From Nocardioides szechwanensis (GTDB lineage: Bacteria > Actinomycetota > Actinomycetes > Propionibacteriales > Nocardioidaceae), in contig NZ_FNIC01000003.1 in assembly GCF_900103935.1 (NCBI RefSeq), forward strand, positions 62,001 to 126,000: 64,000 nt of DNA, given 5' to 3'. A program made the translations under genes and the position numbers. The notes under the pieces were generated by a model. The model saw only the letters and a list, made by a program, of their open reading frames with translations, was not told the DNA's origin and did not search any database. This document shows positions 44,567-52,336 of this stretch, in pieces; position 1 is the stretch's first letter; each line of letters starts with the position of its first letter.

Positions 44567-45571
44567 GTGGAACTCGCGCTCGTCATCGCCGTAGTCGTCG
44601 TTGCCCTGACGTTCGACTACACCAACGGTTTCCACGACGCCGCCAACGCCATCGCCACCTCGATCTCGACCCGGGCCCTCACCCCGCGGATCGCGCTGAT
44701 CATGGCCGCGCTCATGAACTTCGTAGGCGCCTTCCTCGGCCAGGAGGTCGCCAACACCGTCGGTAGCGTGATCTCTCCCGAGATCGGCACGCACGGGCTC
44801 GTGATCATCATGTCCGGGCTCCTCGGCGCGATCACGTGGAACCTCATCACCTGGTACTACGGCCTGCCGTCCTCGTCCTCCCACGCCCTGATCGGTGGCC
44901 TGGTGGGCGCGGCGATCGCGTCCGGGACCACGGTCAAGTGGGACACCGTGCTGGAGAAGGTCGTCATCCCGATGATCATCTCGCCGCTGTTCGCGTTCGC
45001 GGCCGGCTTCGGTGTGATGCTCGCGATCATGTGGATCTTCCGGAAGCGGAACCCGCACAAGATGAATCGGAACTTCCGGTTCCTGCAGACCCTGTCGGCT
45101 GCAGCGATGTCGTTGGGCCACGGCCTCCAGGACGCGCAGAAGACGATGGGAGTCATCTTCCTCGCGCTGCTGGCCGGTGACTACGTCGACGCGGGCGACG
45201 GGTTGCCGCTCTGGGTGATCGTCGCCGCGGCGGGCGCGATCTCGCTCGGCACCTACTCCGGCGGGTGGCGGATCATGCGCACCCTCGGCCGCCGGATCAT
45301 CCACCTCGACCCGGCGCGCGGCTTCGCGGCCGAGTCGGTCGCGGCCAGCGTGCTCTACACCACTGCGTTCGTCTGGTCCGCCCCGATCTCCACCACCCAC
45401 ACGATCACGTCCGCGGTCATGGGGGTCGGCGCCACCAAGCGCTTCTCCGCGGTCCGCTGGGGCGTTGCCAAGTCCATCGTCGCGGCCTGGATCCTCACCT
45501 TCCCCATGGCCGGCCTCGTCGCCGCCGCCTGCTACTGGGTCAGCCACCTGCTCATCGAGGTCATCCCCTAA
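44567..45571 (+). CDS. pitA: Inorganic phosphate transporter, Pit family
   Basis: The protein has 334 residues with about ten membrane helices. The family signatures GFHDAANAIATSISTRALTPR (residues ~22-42) and, in the second half, SLGHGLQDAQKTMGVI (~183-198) and FVWSAPISTTHTITSAVMGVGA are present. PitA moves metal-phosphate with protons, the low-affinity route that complements pst. GTG 44567 is right after the DUF47 stop. A family B repeat begins 14 bp after its TAA. Confidence 0.94.
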   Translation: MELALVIAVVVVALTFDYTNGFHDAANAIATSISTRALTPRIALIMAALMNFVGAFLGQEVANTVGSVISPEIGTHGLVIIMSGLLGAITWNLITWYYGLPSSSSHALIGGLVGAAIASGTTVKWDTVLEKVVIPMIISPLFAFAAGFGVMLAIMWIFRKRNPHKMNRNFRFLQTLSAAAMSLGHGLQDAQKTMGVIFLALLAGDYVDAGDGLPLWVIVAAAGAISLGTYSGGWRIMRTLGRRIIHLDPARGFAAESVAASVLYTTAFVWSAPISTTHTITSAVMGVGATKRFSAVRWGVAKSIVAAWILTFPMAGLVAAACYWVSHLLIEVIP

Positions 45572-45584
45572 AGCTCGCGTCGTC

Positions 45585-45650
45585 GGGATAGTCCCCAACG
45601 GGAGAGCTCTTAAGAGGGCTCTCATGAGCCCTGGGGTTAGGGACTATCCC
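45585..45650. repeat. Palindromic repeat family B, copy 2
   Basis: Arms GGGATAGTCCCCAAC and GTTAGGGACTATCCC flank an inner inverted pair (AGAGCT...AGCCCT) and CTCATGAG. The copy lies between the convergent pitA and arsC; its right arm contains the arsC stop codon (TAG, nt 45644-45646). Its orientation, judged by the T/C arm difference, is opposite to copy 1. Confidence 0.85.
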
Positions 45651-46081
45651 GGCGATACATCGTCAGTGGCGTCGCCCACGAGGTCGGCGAGGAGGTCACG
45701 GACCCGACGGTCGATGTCGTCCCGGATGGGGCGTACGGCGTCGGCGCCCTGGCCGGCGGGGTCCTCGAGCGCCCAGTCCTCGTAGCGCTTGCCCGGGAAG
45801 ATCGGGCAGGCGTCGCCGCAGCCCATCGTGATCACCACGTCGGAGGCGGCGACGTCCTCGGTGAGCAGCTTGGTGGGGACGTTGCGGGAGACGTCGATGC
45901 CGAGCTCGTTCATCACCTCGACCACCGCCGGGTTGACGGTGTCGACGGGCGCCGAGCCGGCGGAGCGTACGGCGACCCGGCCGGCGGCGTGGTGCTCCAG
46001 CAGGGCCGCAGCCATCTGCGAGCGGCCTGCGTTGTGCACGCAGACGAACAGCACTTCCGGGACGTGCGGGGCGGCGGTCAT
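45644..46081 (-). CDS. arsC: Arsenate reductase (LMW phosphatase fold)
   Basis: The protein has 145 residues from ATG 46081. The catalytic loop CVHNAGRSQMA (C-X5-R, ~residues 14-24) and downstream MGCGDACPIFPGKRYEDWALEDPAG hold the second and third thiols and the DPAG acid loop. It reduces arsenate to arsenite; the cofactor is probably mycothiol or thioredoxin. The ATG overlaps the acr3 stop by 4 bp. The last codons (PG, stop) derive from a family B repeat, so the gene's end has been rewritten by it. Confidence 0.92.
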   Translation of the reverse strand: MTAAPHVPEVLFVCVHNAGRSQMAAALLEHHAAGRVAVRSAGSAPVDTVNPAVVEVMNELGIDVSRNVPTKLLTEDVAASDVVITMGCGDACPIFPGKRYEDWALEDPAGQGADAVRPIRDDIDRRVRDLLADLVGDATDDVSPG

Positions 46082-47154
46082 GACGTGCTCCTGTTCCAGT
46101 CGAAGCGGCGCCGCGCCCAGAGCGCGACGTAGACGAGGCCCACCAGGACGGGGACCTCGATGAGCGGGCCGACAACGCCGGCCAGAGCCTGCCCGCTGGT
46201 GACGCCGAAGACGCCGATCGCGACGGCGATCGCCAGCTCGAAGTTGTTGCCGGCGGCGGTGAAGGCCAGCGTGGTCGTGCGCTCGTAGGACATCCGCAGC
46301 CGGTGCCCGAGCAGCATCGACAGCCCCCACATGAGAGCGAAGTAGGCGAGCAGCGGCAGCGCGATCCGAGCGACGTCACCGGGCCGGTTGGTGATGGTGT
46401 CGCCCTGGAGCGCGAAGAGGATCACGATCGTGAACAGCAGCCCGTAGAGGGCTGCGGGGCCGATCCGCGCGATGAGCTCCGACTCGTACCACTCGCGGCC
46501 CTTCGCCTTCTCCCCCAGCCGGCGGGTGAGGTAGCCGGCGAGCAGCGGGATGCCCAGGAAGATCAGCACCGACCGGGCGATCTCCCACACGGACACGTCC
46601 AGCGACGACGTGTCGAGGCCCAGCCAGCCCGGCAGCAGCTCGAGGTAGAACCACCCGAGCGCGGCGAACGCGACGATCTGGAAGACCGAGTTGATCGCGA
46701 CCAGGATCGCGGCGGCCTCGCGGTCGCCGCAGGCGAGGTCGTTCCAGATCAGCACCATCGCGATGCAGCGGGCCAGCCCGACGATGATCAAGCCGGTGCG
46801 GTACTCCGGCAGGTCCGGCAGCAGCAGCCACGCCAGCGCGAACATCAGCGCCGGCCCGAGCACCCAGTTGAGCCCGATCGAGGCTACGAGCAGCCGCTTG
46901 TCGGCCGTGACGTGGCCGAGCTCGTCGTACCTCACCTTGGCCAGAACGGGATACATCATCACCAGGAGGCCGATCGCGATCGGCAGGCTCACCGACCCGA
47001 TCTCGACCGCGGACAGCGCGTCGTCGAGACCGTCCACGGTGCGACCGAGCACGAGCCCGACGGCCATGGCGACGCCGATCCAGACCGGCAGGAAGCGGTC
47101 GAGCGTCGAGAGCCGATGGAGTACGTCGGTCTCGTCGCGCACGGCGGTGCTCAC
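46078..47154 (-). CDS. acr3: Arsenite efflux transporter Acr3
   Basis: The protein has 358 residues from GTG 47154 (GTGA overlap with arsR). It has ten membrane helices. Acr3-specific stretches are GLARCIAMVLIWNDLACGD (~residues 135-153, with the essential thiol in ARCIAMV) and FTAAGNNFELAIAVA (~307). It pumps arsenite (and possibly antimonite) out. It works with ArsC and ArsR encoded on either side. The length is normal. Confidence 0.95.
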   Translation of the reverse strand: MSTAVRDETDVLHRLSTLDRFLPVWIGVAMAVGLVLGRTVDGLDDALSAVEIGSVSLPIAIGLLVMMYPVLAKVRYDELGHVTADKRLLVASIGLNWVLGPALMFALAWLLLPDLPEYRTGLIIVGLARCIAMVLIWNDLACGDREAAAILVAINSVFQIVAFAALGWFYLELLPGWLGLDTSSLDVSVWEIARSVLIFLGIPLLAGYLTRRLGEKAKGREWYESELIARIGPAALYGLLFTIVILFALQGDTITNRPGDVARIALPLLAYFALMWGLSMLLGHRLRMSYERTTTLAFTAAGNNFELAIAVAIGVFGVTSGQALAGVVGPLIEVPVLVGLVYVALWARRRFDWNRSTS

Positions 47155-47495
47155 GCCGGGGCCAGGCTTGCGTCGAAGAGCGTGCCGAGCGCGGCGATCG
47201 CCTCGGGGCGGGCGCTGAAGTAGACCCAGACGCCGCGCTTGTCGCGGTCGAGGAGCCCGGCCTCGTGGAGCACCTTGAGGTGGTGGCTGATGGTCGGCTG
47301 GGACAGGTCGAAGGCCGGCAGCAGCTCGCACGCGCAGGCCTCGGCGCCGACGCGCGAGAGCACCATCGACATCAGCCGCAGGCGGACCGGGTCGGCCAGC
47401 GCCTTGAGCATCGGCACGACCTGGTCGGCGCTCTCGGCCGACATCGGCTCGCGGGCCAGGGGGGTGCAGCAGTCCAGCGGGTCAGATATCGACAT
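47151..47495 (-). CDS. arsR: ArsR-family arsenic repressor
   Basis: The protein has 114 residues. The winged helix is PVRLRLMSMVLSRVG and DLSQPTISHHLKVLHEAGLL. Cys candidates for As(III) are C9-C10 and the pair in EACACELL, as in actinobacterial ArsR. Its ATG lies inside a palindrome, so it probably represses itself and the acr3-arsC operon. It is the first gene of that operon. Confidence 0.92.
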   Translation of the reverse strand: MSISDPLDCCTPLAREPMSAESADQVVPMLKALADPVRLRLMSMVLSRVGAEACACELLPAFDLSQPTISHHLKVLHEAGLLDRDKRGVWVYFSARPEAIAALGTLFDASLAPA

Positions 47496-47505
47496 ATATC
47501 AATAT
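47486..47505. promoter_or_regulatory. Palindrome over the arsR start, probable ArsR operator
   Basis: ATATCGA and TCAATAT form an inverted repeat (one mismatch) around a 6-bp centre that contains the ATG (47493-47495). An AT-rich -10-like region lies just upstream, so the transcript may be leaderless. Confidence 0.6.
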
Positions 47506-47549
47506 TGACAGACGTCGATGCCTTCCGCCACCCCGGGGGCAGTCTTCGC

Positions 47550-48389
47550 CTAGTCCTCCGCGCGGCGACGCTCGAGCAGCACCGTGTCGCGCCACACGCC
47601 GTCGAGCTGGGCGATCCGCGAGCGGACGGCCAGCGTCTGGAAGCCGGCGGAGTGGTGCAGCGCGATGGAGGCGCGGTTCTCCGGGAAGATCGAGGTCTGG
47701 AGCGTCCAGAGCCCGCCCCGGTCGGCCTCGGTGACCTGCCGGTGGACCAGCGTCTTGCCCACGCCGCGACCGCGCGCCGCCTGCGCCACGTAGACCGAGG
47801 TCTCCCCCACGCCGGCGTAGCAGGCGCGCGCGGAGACCGGCGCGGCCGTGGCCCAGCCGACGACCGCGCCGTCGAGCTCGGCCACCCAGCGGTGGCCGGG
47901 GAGCCACTTGCCGTCGAGCTCGTCGGCGGACGGCGCGTCGGTCTCGAACGTGGCGTTGCGGGTGGCGATCCCCTCGACGTAGATGTCGCGGACCACCTCG
48001 AGGTCGACGTCGCCCATCGCCCGGGTCGTGACGTCCTCGGGCAAGTCCTCGGGGCAGCAGGGCACCTCCGCGAGGGTGCCCATGACGACGTCGGCGGCGT
48101 GCGGCAGGCCCGTGCAGCAGGCGGGGTTGACCGTCACCACCGAGGACGTGCCGACCTTGTCGACGGTCACGAACCCCACCTCGGCCAACCGGCGGACGTG
48201 GTGGGAGGTGGTCGACTGGCTGATCCCGAGCGCGGTGGCGAGGTCACCGACCCGCAGCGCGCCTGCGCGCGACGTCGACACCGCGTGCAGCAGCCGCACC
48301 CGCGTCGGGTCGGACAGCGTCGCGAACCACTCGGCGTACGTCGTGGCCGCGTCAGCGGGCAGGGCGGGGCTGACCAGGGTCTGCGTCAT
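47550..48389 (-). CDS. ArsR-type repressor fused to ArsN1-like GNAT acetyltransferase
   Basis: The protein has 279 residues from ATG 48389; ATG 48401 and 48431 are in frame. Residues ~15-95 are an ArsR winged helix (ALGISQSTTSHHVRRLAEVGFV) with CC at 91-92 (NPACCTGLPHAAD) and CC at 111-112, As-site candidates. Residues ~125-279 are a phosphinothricin/arsinothricin N-acetyltransferase-like GNAT: DIYVEGIATRNATFET and YVAQAARGRGVGKTLVHR. ArsN1 acetylates arsinothricin. Here sensor and enzyme are one polypeptide. The gene is divergent from the flavoprotein gene across two palindromes. Confidence 0.87.
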   Translation of the reverse strand: MTQTLVSPALPADAATTYAEWFATLSDPTRVRLLHAVSTSRAGALRVGDLATALGISQSTTSHHVRRLAEVGFVTVDKVGTSSVVTVNPACCTGLPHAADVVMGTLAEVPCCPEDLPEDVTTRAMGDVDLEVVRDIYVEGIATRNATFETDAPSADELDGKWLPGHRWVAELDGAVVGWATAAPVSARACYAGVGETSVYVAQAARGRGVGKTLVHRQVTEADRGGLWTLQTSIFPENRASIALHHSAGFQTLAVRSRIAQLDGVWRDTVLLERRRAED

Positions 48390-48402
48390 ACCGTCGACCA
48401 TA

Positions 48403-48441
48403 CATCGATCTTGATCGATGGTTGCATTCATCGATATCGAT
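48403..48441. promoter_or_regulatory. Two palindromes in the divergent ars promoter region
   Basis: CATCGATC-TT-GATCGATG (48403-48420) and ATCGATATCGAT (48430-48441) lie between the fusion-repressor and flavoprotein starts. They are probable operators for the fused ArsR. Their sequence differs from the palindrome at the arsR start, so the two repressors may see different sites. Confidence 0.65.
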
Positions 48442-48457
48442 CGATAGAGTCTCCGCC

Positions 48458-49807
48458 ATGACCCACCACCCCCTCATCATCGTCGGTGCCGGCCCGATCG
48501 GGCTCGCCGCCGCTGCCCACGCCCAGTCGCGCGGGCTCCCGACCGTCGTACTCGAGTCCGGCGCCACCGCCGGCGCGGCCGTGCGCCAGTGGGGCCACGT
48601 CCGCCTGTTCTCCGCCTGGGGTGAGCTCGTCGACCCGGTCGCAGCGACCCTGCTGTCCGACCGCGGCTGGAGCACACCAGCCCCGACGTCGTACCCCACC
48701 GGCGAGGACTGGGCGCGCGACTACCTTGCCCCCCTGGCCGACGCCCTGGCCGCCACGGCCGAGGTCGAGGTGCGCTTCGGGCACCGCGTCACCGCTGTCA
48801 CCCGCCAGGGCCGCGACCGGATGGTCGACGCCGGGCGCGCGGCGACGCCGTTCGAGCTGCGCGTCGCCACCTCGTCGGGGACCCAGCGGCTGCTTGCGTC
48901 CACCGTGATCGACGCCTCCGGCACCTGGGGCGGCCCCAGCCCCCTGGGCGCCGACGGGCTGCCGGCGTACGGCGAGGCGGAGCATGCCGAGCAGGTCACC
49001 TACGGGATCCCCGACTTCACGTCGCCCGAGACCGCCGCCCGCTTCGGTGGCCGCCACGTCGCGGTCGCCGGCACCGGCGCCTCGGCGCAGAACGTCCTCG
49101 TCGGCCTCACCCAGCTCGCCGAGCGGGTGCCGGGCACCCGCGTCTCCTGGCTCGTACGCCGTGGCGAGACGACCGACGCGTTCGGGGGCGGTGACAACGA
49201 CCAGCTCGAGGCCCGGGGCGCTCTCGGGAAGGCGGCGCAGGCCGCGGTCGCCGCTGGACCGGTGACCTCGGTGACCGGCTTCCGCACGGCCGAGCTCACC
49301 GACGACCCCGACCACCCCGGCATGCTGCGGGTCGTCGGGGTCGACGGCTCGGTCGTGGCGGGCGTCGACGAGGTGGTGGTCGTGACCGGCTTCCGTCCCG
49401 ACCTCGACTGGCTCTCCGAGGTGCGGCTCGACCTCGACCCGGTGCTGTCGGCTCCCAGGCAGCTGGCGCCGCTGATCGACCCCAACGTCCACTCGTGCGG
49501 CACGGTCTACCCCCACGGCGCCGCCGAGCTCGCCCAGCCCGAGCCGGGCCTCTACCTCGCCGGCATGAAGTCCTACGGGCGCGCGCCGTCCTTCCTCGCG
49601 CTCACCGGCTTCGAGCAGACCCGCAGCATCGTCGCGGCGATCGCCGGCGACCACGAGGCCGCGGCCCGGGTCGAGCTCACCTTGCCCGAGACGGGCGTCT
49701 GCGGAGGCTCGGGGCTCTTCGACGGAGCCCCCGCCGAGGCCGACGGCGGCTGCTGCGGGGCGCCCTCCGAGGAGCTGATCACCATCGGTTCTCGCGCGCA
49801 GGCGTGA
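48458..49807 (+). CDS. FAD/NAD(P)-binding oxidoreductase of the arsenic cluster
   Basis: The protein has 449 residues from ATG 48458. The FAD-binding LIIVGAGPIGLAAAAHA (~residues 6-22) and the second nucleotide motif VAVAGTGASAQNVLV (~200) place it among flavin monooxygenase-like enzymes. The C-terminus carries a Cys-rich tail, GVCGGSGLFD...GGCCGAP, which could bind arsenic or a metal. It is not clearly ArsO. The stop overlaps the MFS gene start (GTGA), and the gene is divergent from the ArsR-ArsN1 fusion. Possible action: oxidation of an arsenical or a flavin-linked thiol step. Confidence 0.8.
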   Translation: MTHHPLIIVGAGPIGLAAAAHAQSRGLPTVVLESGATAGAAVRQWGHVRLFSAWGELVDPVAATLLSDRGWSTPAPTSYPTGEDWARDYLAPLADALAATAEVEVRFGHRVTAVTRQGRDRMVDAGRAATPFELRVATSSGTQRLLASTVIDASGTWGGPSPLGADGLPAYGEAEHAEQVTYGIPDFTSPETAARFGGRHVAVAGTGASAQNVLVGLTQLAERVPGTRVSWLVRRGETTDAFGGGDNDQLEARGALGKAAQAAVAAGPVTSVTGFRTAELTDDPDHPGMLRVVGVDGSVVAGVDEVVVVTGFRPDLDWLSEVRLDLDPVLSAPRQLAPLIDPNVHSCGTVYPHGAAELAQPEPGLYLAGMKSYGRAPSFLALTGFEQTRSIVAAIAGDHEAAARVELTLPETGVCGGSGLFDGAPAEADGGCCGAPSEELITIGSRAQA

Positions 49808-50991
49808 CTCTCGACGCCGGTGCGCTGCGGCGGGTGGTGGCGGTCCTCTGCGCGACCGAGATCGTGTCGTGGGGTGTCCTCTTCTACGCGTTCACGGTGG
49901 CGGCTGTGGACATCTCGGACACCGAGGGCTGGCCGCTCACGGCTCTGGTCGCGGTCTTCACCGTCGCGCAGCTCGTCGGCGCCGCGACCGGTGTCTGGGT
50001 CGGACGCCACATCGACGCCATCGGTCCGCGCCGGGTGATGACCGCGGGCTCGGCGCTCGCGGTCGTCGCGGTCGTCGCGATCTCGTGGGCGCCGACGCTG
50101 GCGACGTACGCAGCCGCGTGGGTGGTCGCCGGCGCGGCGATGTCGGCGACGCTCTACCCGCCCGCGTTCGCGGCCGTCACGCACTGGGGCGGCGAGCACC
50201 GCGTACGGGCACTCACCGCGATCACGCTCGTCGCCGGCTTCGCGTCGACGGTCTTCGCGCCGCTGACGGCGTGGCTGCTGACGGTCGGCGACTGGCGCTC
50301 GGCCTACCTGGTGCTCGCGGCCGTGCTGTCACTCACCGTCCCGCTGCACTGGTGGGGGCTGCGCGGGCCCTGGACGGCGTCAGTCGTCGTGGTGGATCCC
50401 TCGCCGGACGCGGCGGCCTCGCCGGCATCCGCGCCGGAGAAGGTGCGGCTCGAAGGCTTCGTACTGCTCTGCCTGGCGATGAGCCTGGCCGGAGTGAGCG
50501 TCTACGCCGTGGTGGTCAACCTCGTCCCGCTGCTCGTCGAGGGTGGCCTCACCACCTCGGAGGCCGCGTTGGCACTGGGCATCGGCGGCGCCGGCCAGGT
50601 CGCCGGCCGTCTCCTCTACGCCCCGATGGCGCGTCGCCTCGAGGTCGTCGCCCGCACCCGCGCCACGCTGCTGTTCGCCGGGCTGCTCACCGTCGGCCTG
50701 GCGCTGGTGCACCAGCCGCTGGTGCTGGTCGCGGCGATCTCGTTCGCCGCCGGGTCCGCGCGCGGCGTCTACACGCTGCTCCAGGCCACGGCCGTCTCGG
50801 ACCGCTGGGGAACGGCGTCGTACGGCGCTCGCAACGGCGTACTCTCCGGCGCCGTCATCACCGCCTCCGCCCTCTCCCCCTGGGGCGGAGCACTCCTCGC
50901 CGCCGGCCTCGGTAGCTACCAGTCCGCGTTCCTCGTCCTCGCCCTGGTCGCGGTCGCCGCGGCCGGCCTGGTGCCGCGCCTGCCCCGATAG
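49804..50991 (+). CDS. MFS transporter of the arsenic cluster
   Basis: The protein has 395 residues from GTG 49804 with 12 predicted membrane helices; YAFTVAAVDISDTEGWPLTAL and the loop GRHIDAIGPRRVMTAGS (motif A-like, ~residues 64-80) are visible. It is coupled to the flavoprotein. It may export the arsenical product, but no substrate can be assigned by sequence. Its final codons CCC CGA TAG lie in a family B repeat, so the repeat sets the C-terminus. Confidence 0.85.
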   Translation: MTLDAGALRRVVAVLCATEIVSWGVLFYAFTVAAVDISDTEGWPLTALVAVFTVAQLVGAATGVWVGRHIDAIGPRRVMTAGSALAVVAVVAISWAPTLATYAAAWVVAGAAMSATLYPPAFAAVTHWGGEHRVRALTAITLVAGFASTVFAPLTAWLLTVGDWRSAYLVLAAVLSLTVPLHWWGLRGPWTASVVVVDPSPDAAASPASAPEKVRLEGFVLLCLAMSLAGVSVYAVVVNLVPLLVEGGLTTSEAALALGIGGAGQVAGRLLYAPMARRLEVVARTRATLLFAGLLTVGLALVHQPLVLVAAISFAAGSARGVYTLLQATAVSDRWGTASYGARNGVLSGAVITASALSPWGGALLAAGLGSYQSAFLVLALVAVAAAGLVPRLPR

Positions 50992-51052
50992 TCCCCAACA
51001 GGAGAGCCACTTTCGCGCGCTCCGGTGGCTCTCACGTGAGGGACTACCCCGA
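50984..51052. repeat. Palindromic repeat family B, copy 3
   Basis: Left arm CCCCGATAGTCCCCAACAGG and right arm GTGAGGGACTACCCC, with inner arms GAGAGCCAC / GTGGCTCTC. The TAG at 50989-50991 is the MFS stop. The copy lies between convergent genes. Its outer arms are more diverged than in the other copies (GATAG/CTACC). Confidence 0.8.
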
Positions 51053-51102
51053 CGTCCGCAACGACCTGTCTCGGGTTGGTCCGGACACTCGGGCTCAGAG
51101 AG

Positions 51103-52170
51103 TCAGGCGAGGCGGTGTGCGAGCAGGCGCGCCCGCTGGGACTCCGTGAGGGCCCGGCGCTGCGCCACCGTGTCGGTCGAGACCCACCAGGGCGGACGCT
51201 GCAGGGTCCAGCGGCGTTCGTCGGCGGTACGGCGCGCGGCGCGGCCGTAGCAGTCGCGCAGGCGCCACTCGAAGTGGTGCGGGTCCGCCAGGTCGGCGGC
51301 GAGCATGGTGACGTACTCCAGACCCACGGCACGGAACGCCGCTTCCCGCCGCACGTCCTTCGAGCGCTGCGGCCCGGCGAGGTGGTGCGCGCCGTCGTAC
51401 TCCCCCACGATGCCGACGACCGGGTCGAGCAGGTCGGGGGTGCCGATCAGCTGTCCGTGCAGGTCGAAGACCGGGACGTTGCAGAGAAGGAGCCGGCCGC
51501 CGGGGTCGGGACGCCACGCGAGCCGCATGTCGACCTCCCGTGGGGACCAGGCGTTCTCCTCGGCGAGGGCGAATGCCTCGCGGCACTGCGGGACACCCGT
51601 CCAGCCGTTGAGGTGGGGGAGGTAGGCGGCGCACTCGGCCAGGGAGACGATGTCGTTGTACGCCGCCATGTCGAACACCCGCACCGCGGAGCGCAGGTCC
51701 GGTGCGTAGCGGGCCTCGAAGCACACCGACCTCGCCGCGATGGTCAGGGGCAACCCGTCGCACATGAGGATCTCGCGCCGGTTGAGCCGCTCCTCGCTGA
51801 AGACGACCCCGGGCCGCGAGCGCGCATGGATCATGGTGGCGACCGTGACGTCCCGCAGCGCGCGTTGCCCCTCGACCCACAGGTCGTCGCCACGGAACCA
51901 ACGCCCGCCCTGCCAGCACAACGCCGCCCATCCGGTCACGCCGCCGTACCCAGGGATCATCTGGGCGGCCTCGACGATCCGCTGCTCGGGGAGCTCGGTG
52001 CTCACGTCCGCCGGGACGTAGAGCCCCGGGCTGGAGCGCCGCCACCGTCGACCCCGCGCCTGGGGCTTCGTCGGCCCGCTCACGCCAGCGGGGTCGGTGC
52101 GCGCCGGCACCACCACGCCGGGGTGACCCGGGTGGTGACCGGTGGGCGCGTGGATGACCTCCCGTCGCAT
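51103..52170 (-). CDS. Actinobacterial protein with endonuclease-like C-terminus
   Basis: The protein has 355 residues from ATG 52170 (GTG 52200 is also in frame). The N-terminal half has VTGWAALCWQGGRWF, resembling the AbiEi-like/HTH-region proteins common in actinobacteria. The C-terminal half has GIVGEYDGAHHL, REAAFRAVGLEYVTML and ADLADPHHFEWRL, which recalls very-short-patch-repair-type (DUF559, PD-(D/E)XK-like) folds; the Glu-Asp pair in EYDG would be the acidic site. Function is not established. It stands alone between family B copies 3 and 4. Confidence 0.65.
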   Translation of the reverse strand: MRREVIHAPTGHHPGHPGVVVPARTDPAGVSGPTKPQARGRRWRRSSPGLYVPADVSTELPEQRIVEAAQMIPGYGGVTGWAALCWQGGRWFRGDDLWVEGQRALRDVTVATMIHARSRPGVVFSEERLNRREILMCDGLPLTIAARSVCFEARYAPDLRSAVRVFDMAAYNDIVSLAECAAYLPHLNGWTGVPQCREAFALAEENAWSPREVDMRLAWRPDPGGRLLLCNVPVFDLHGQLIGTPDLLDPVVGIVGEYDGAHHLAGPQRSKDVRREAAFRAVGLEYVTMLAADLADPHHFEWRLRDCYGRAARRTADERRWTLQRPPWWVSTDTVAQRRALTESQRARLLAHRLA

Positions 52171-52259
52171 GCAGACGAGGGTCCCCGATCCCGCCCGCAC
52201 TCGCGCTCGTCCTCCACAGGCCCTGACGCGGCTGCTGGGCGCCGCACGTCCGGGTTGCC

Positions 52260-52325
52260 GGGATAGTCCCTAACACCAGAGCGATTGAGAGGGCTCTCAT
52301 GAGCTCCCCGGTTGGGGACTATCCC
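52260..52325. repeat. Palindromic repeat family B, copy 4
   Basis: Arms GGGATAGTCCCTAAC and GTTGGGGACTATCCC with centre GAGAGGGCTCTCATGAG. It ends 12 bp from the pstB stop, and on its other side lies the start of the 51103-52170 gene. The only copy not between convergent genes. Orientation as copy 1. Confidence 0.85.
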
Positions 52326-52336
52326 GACGAGACGAC

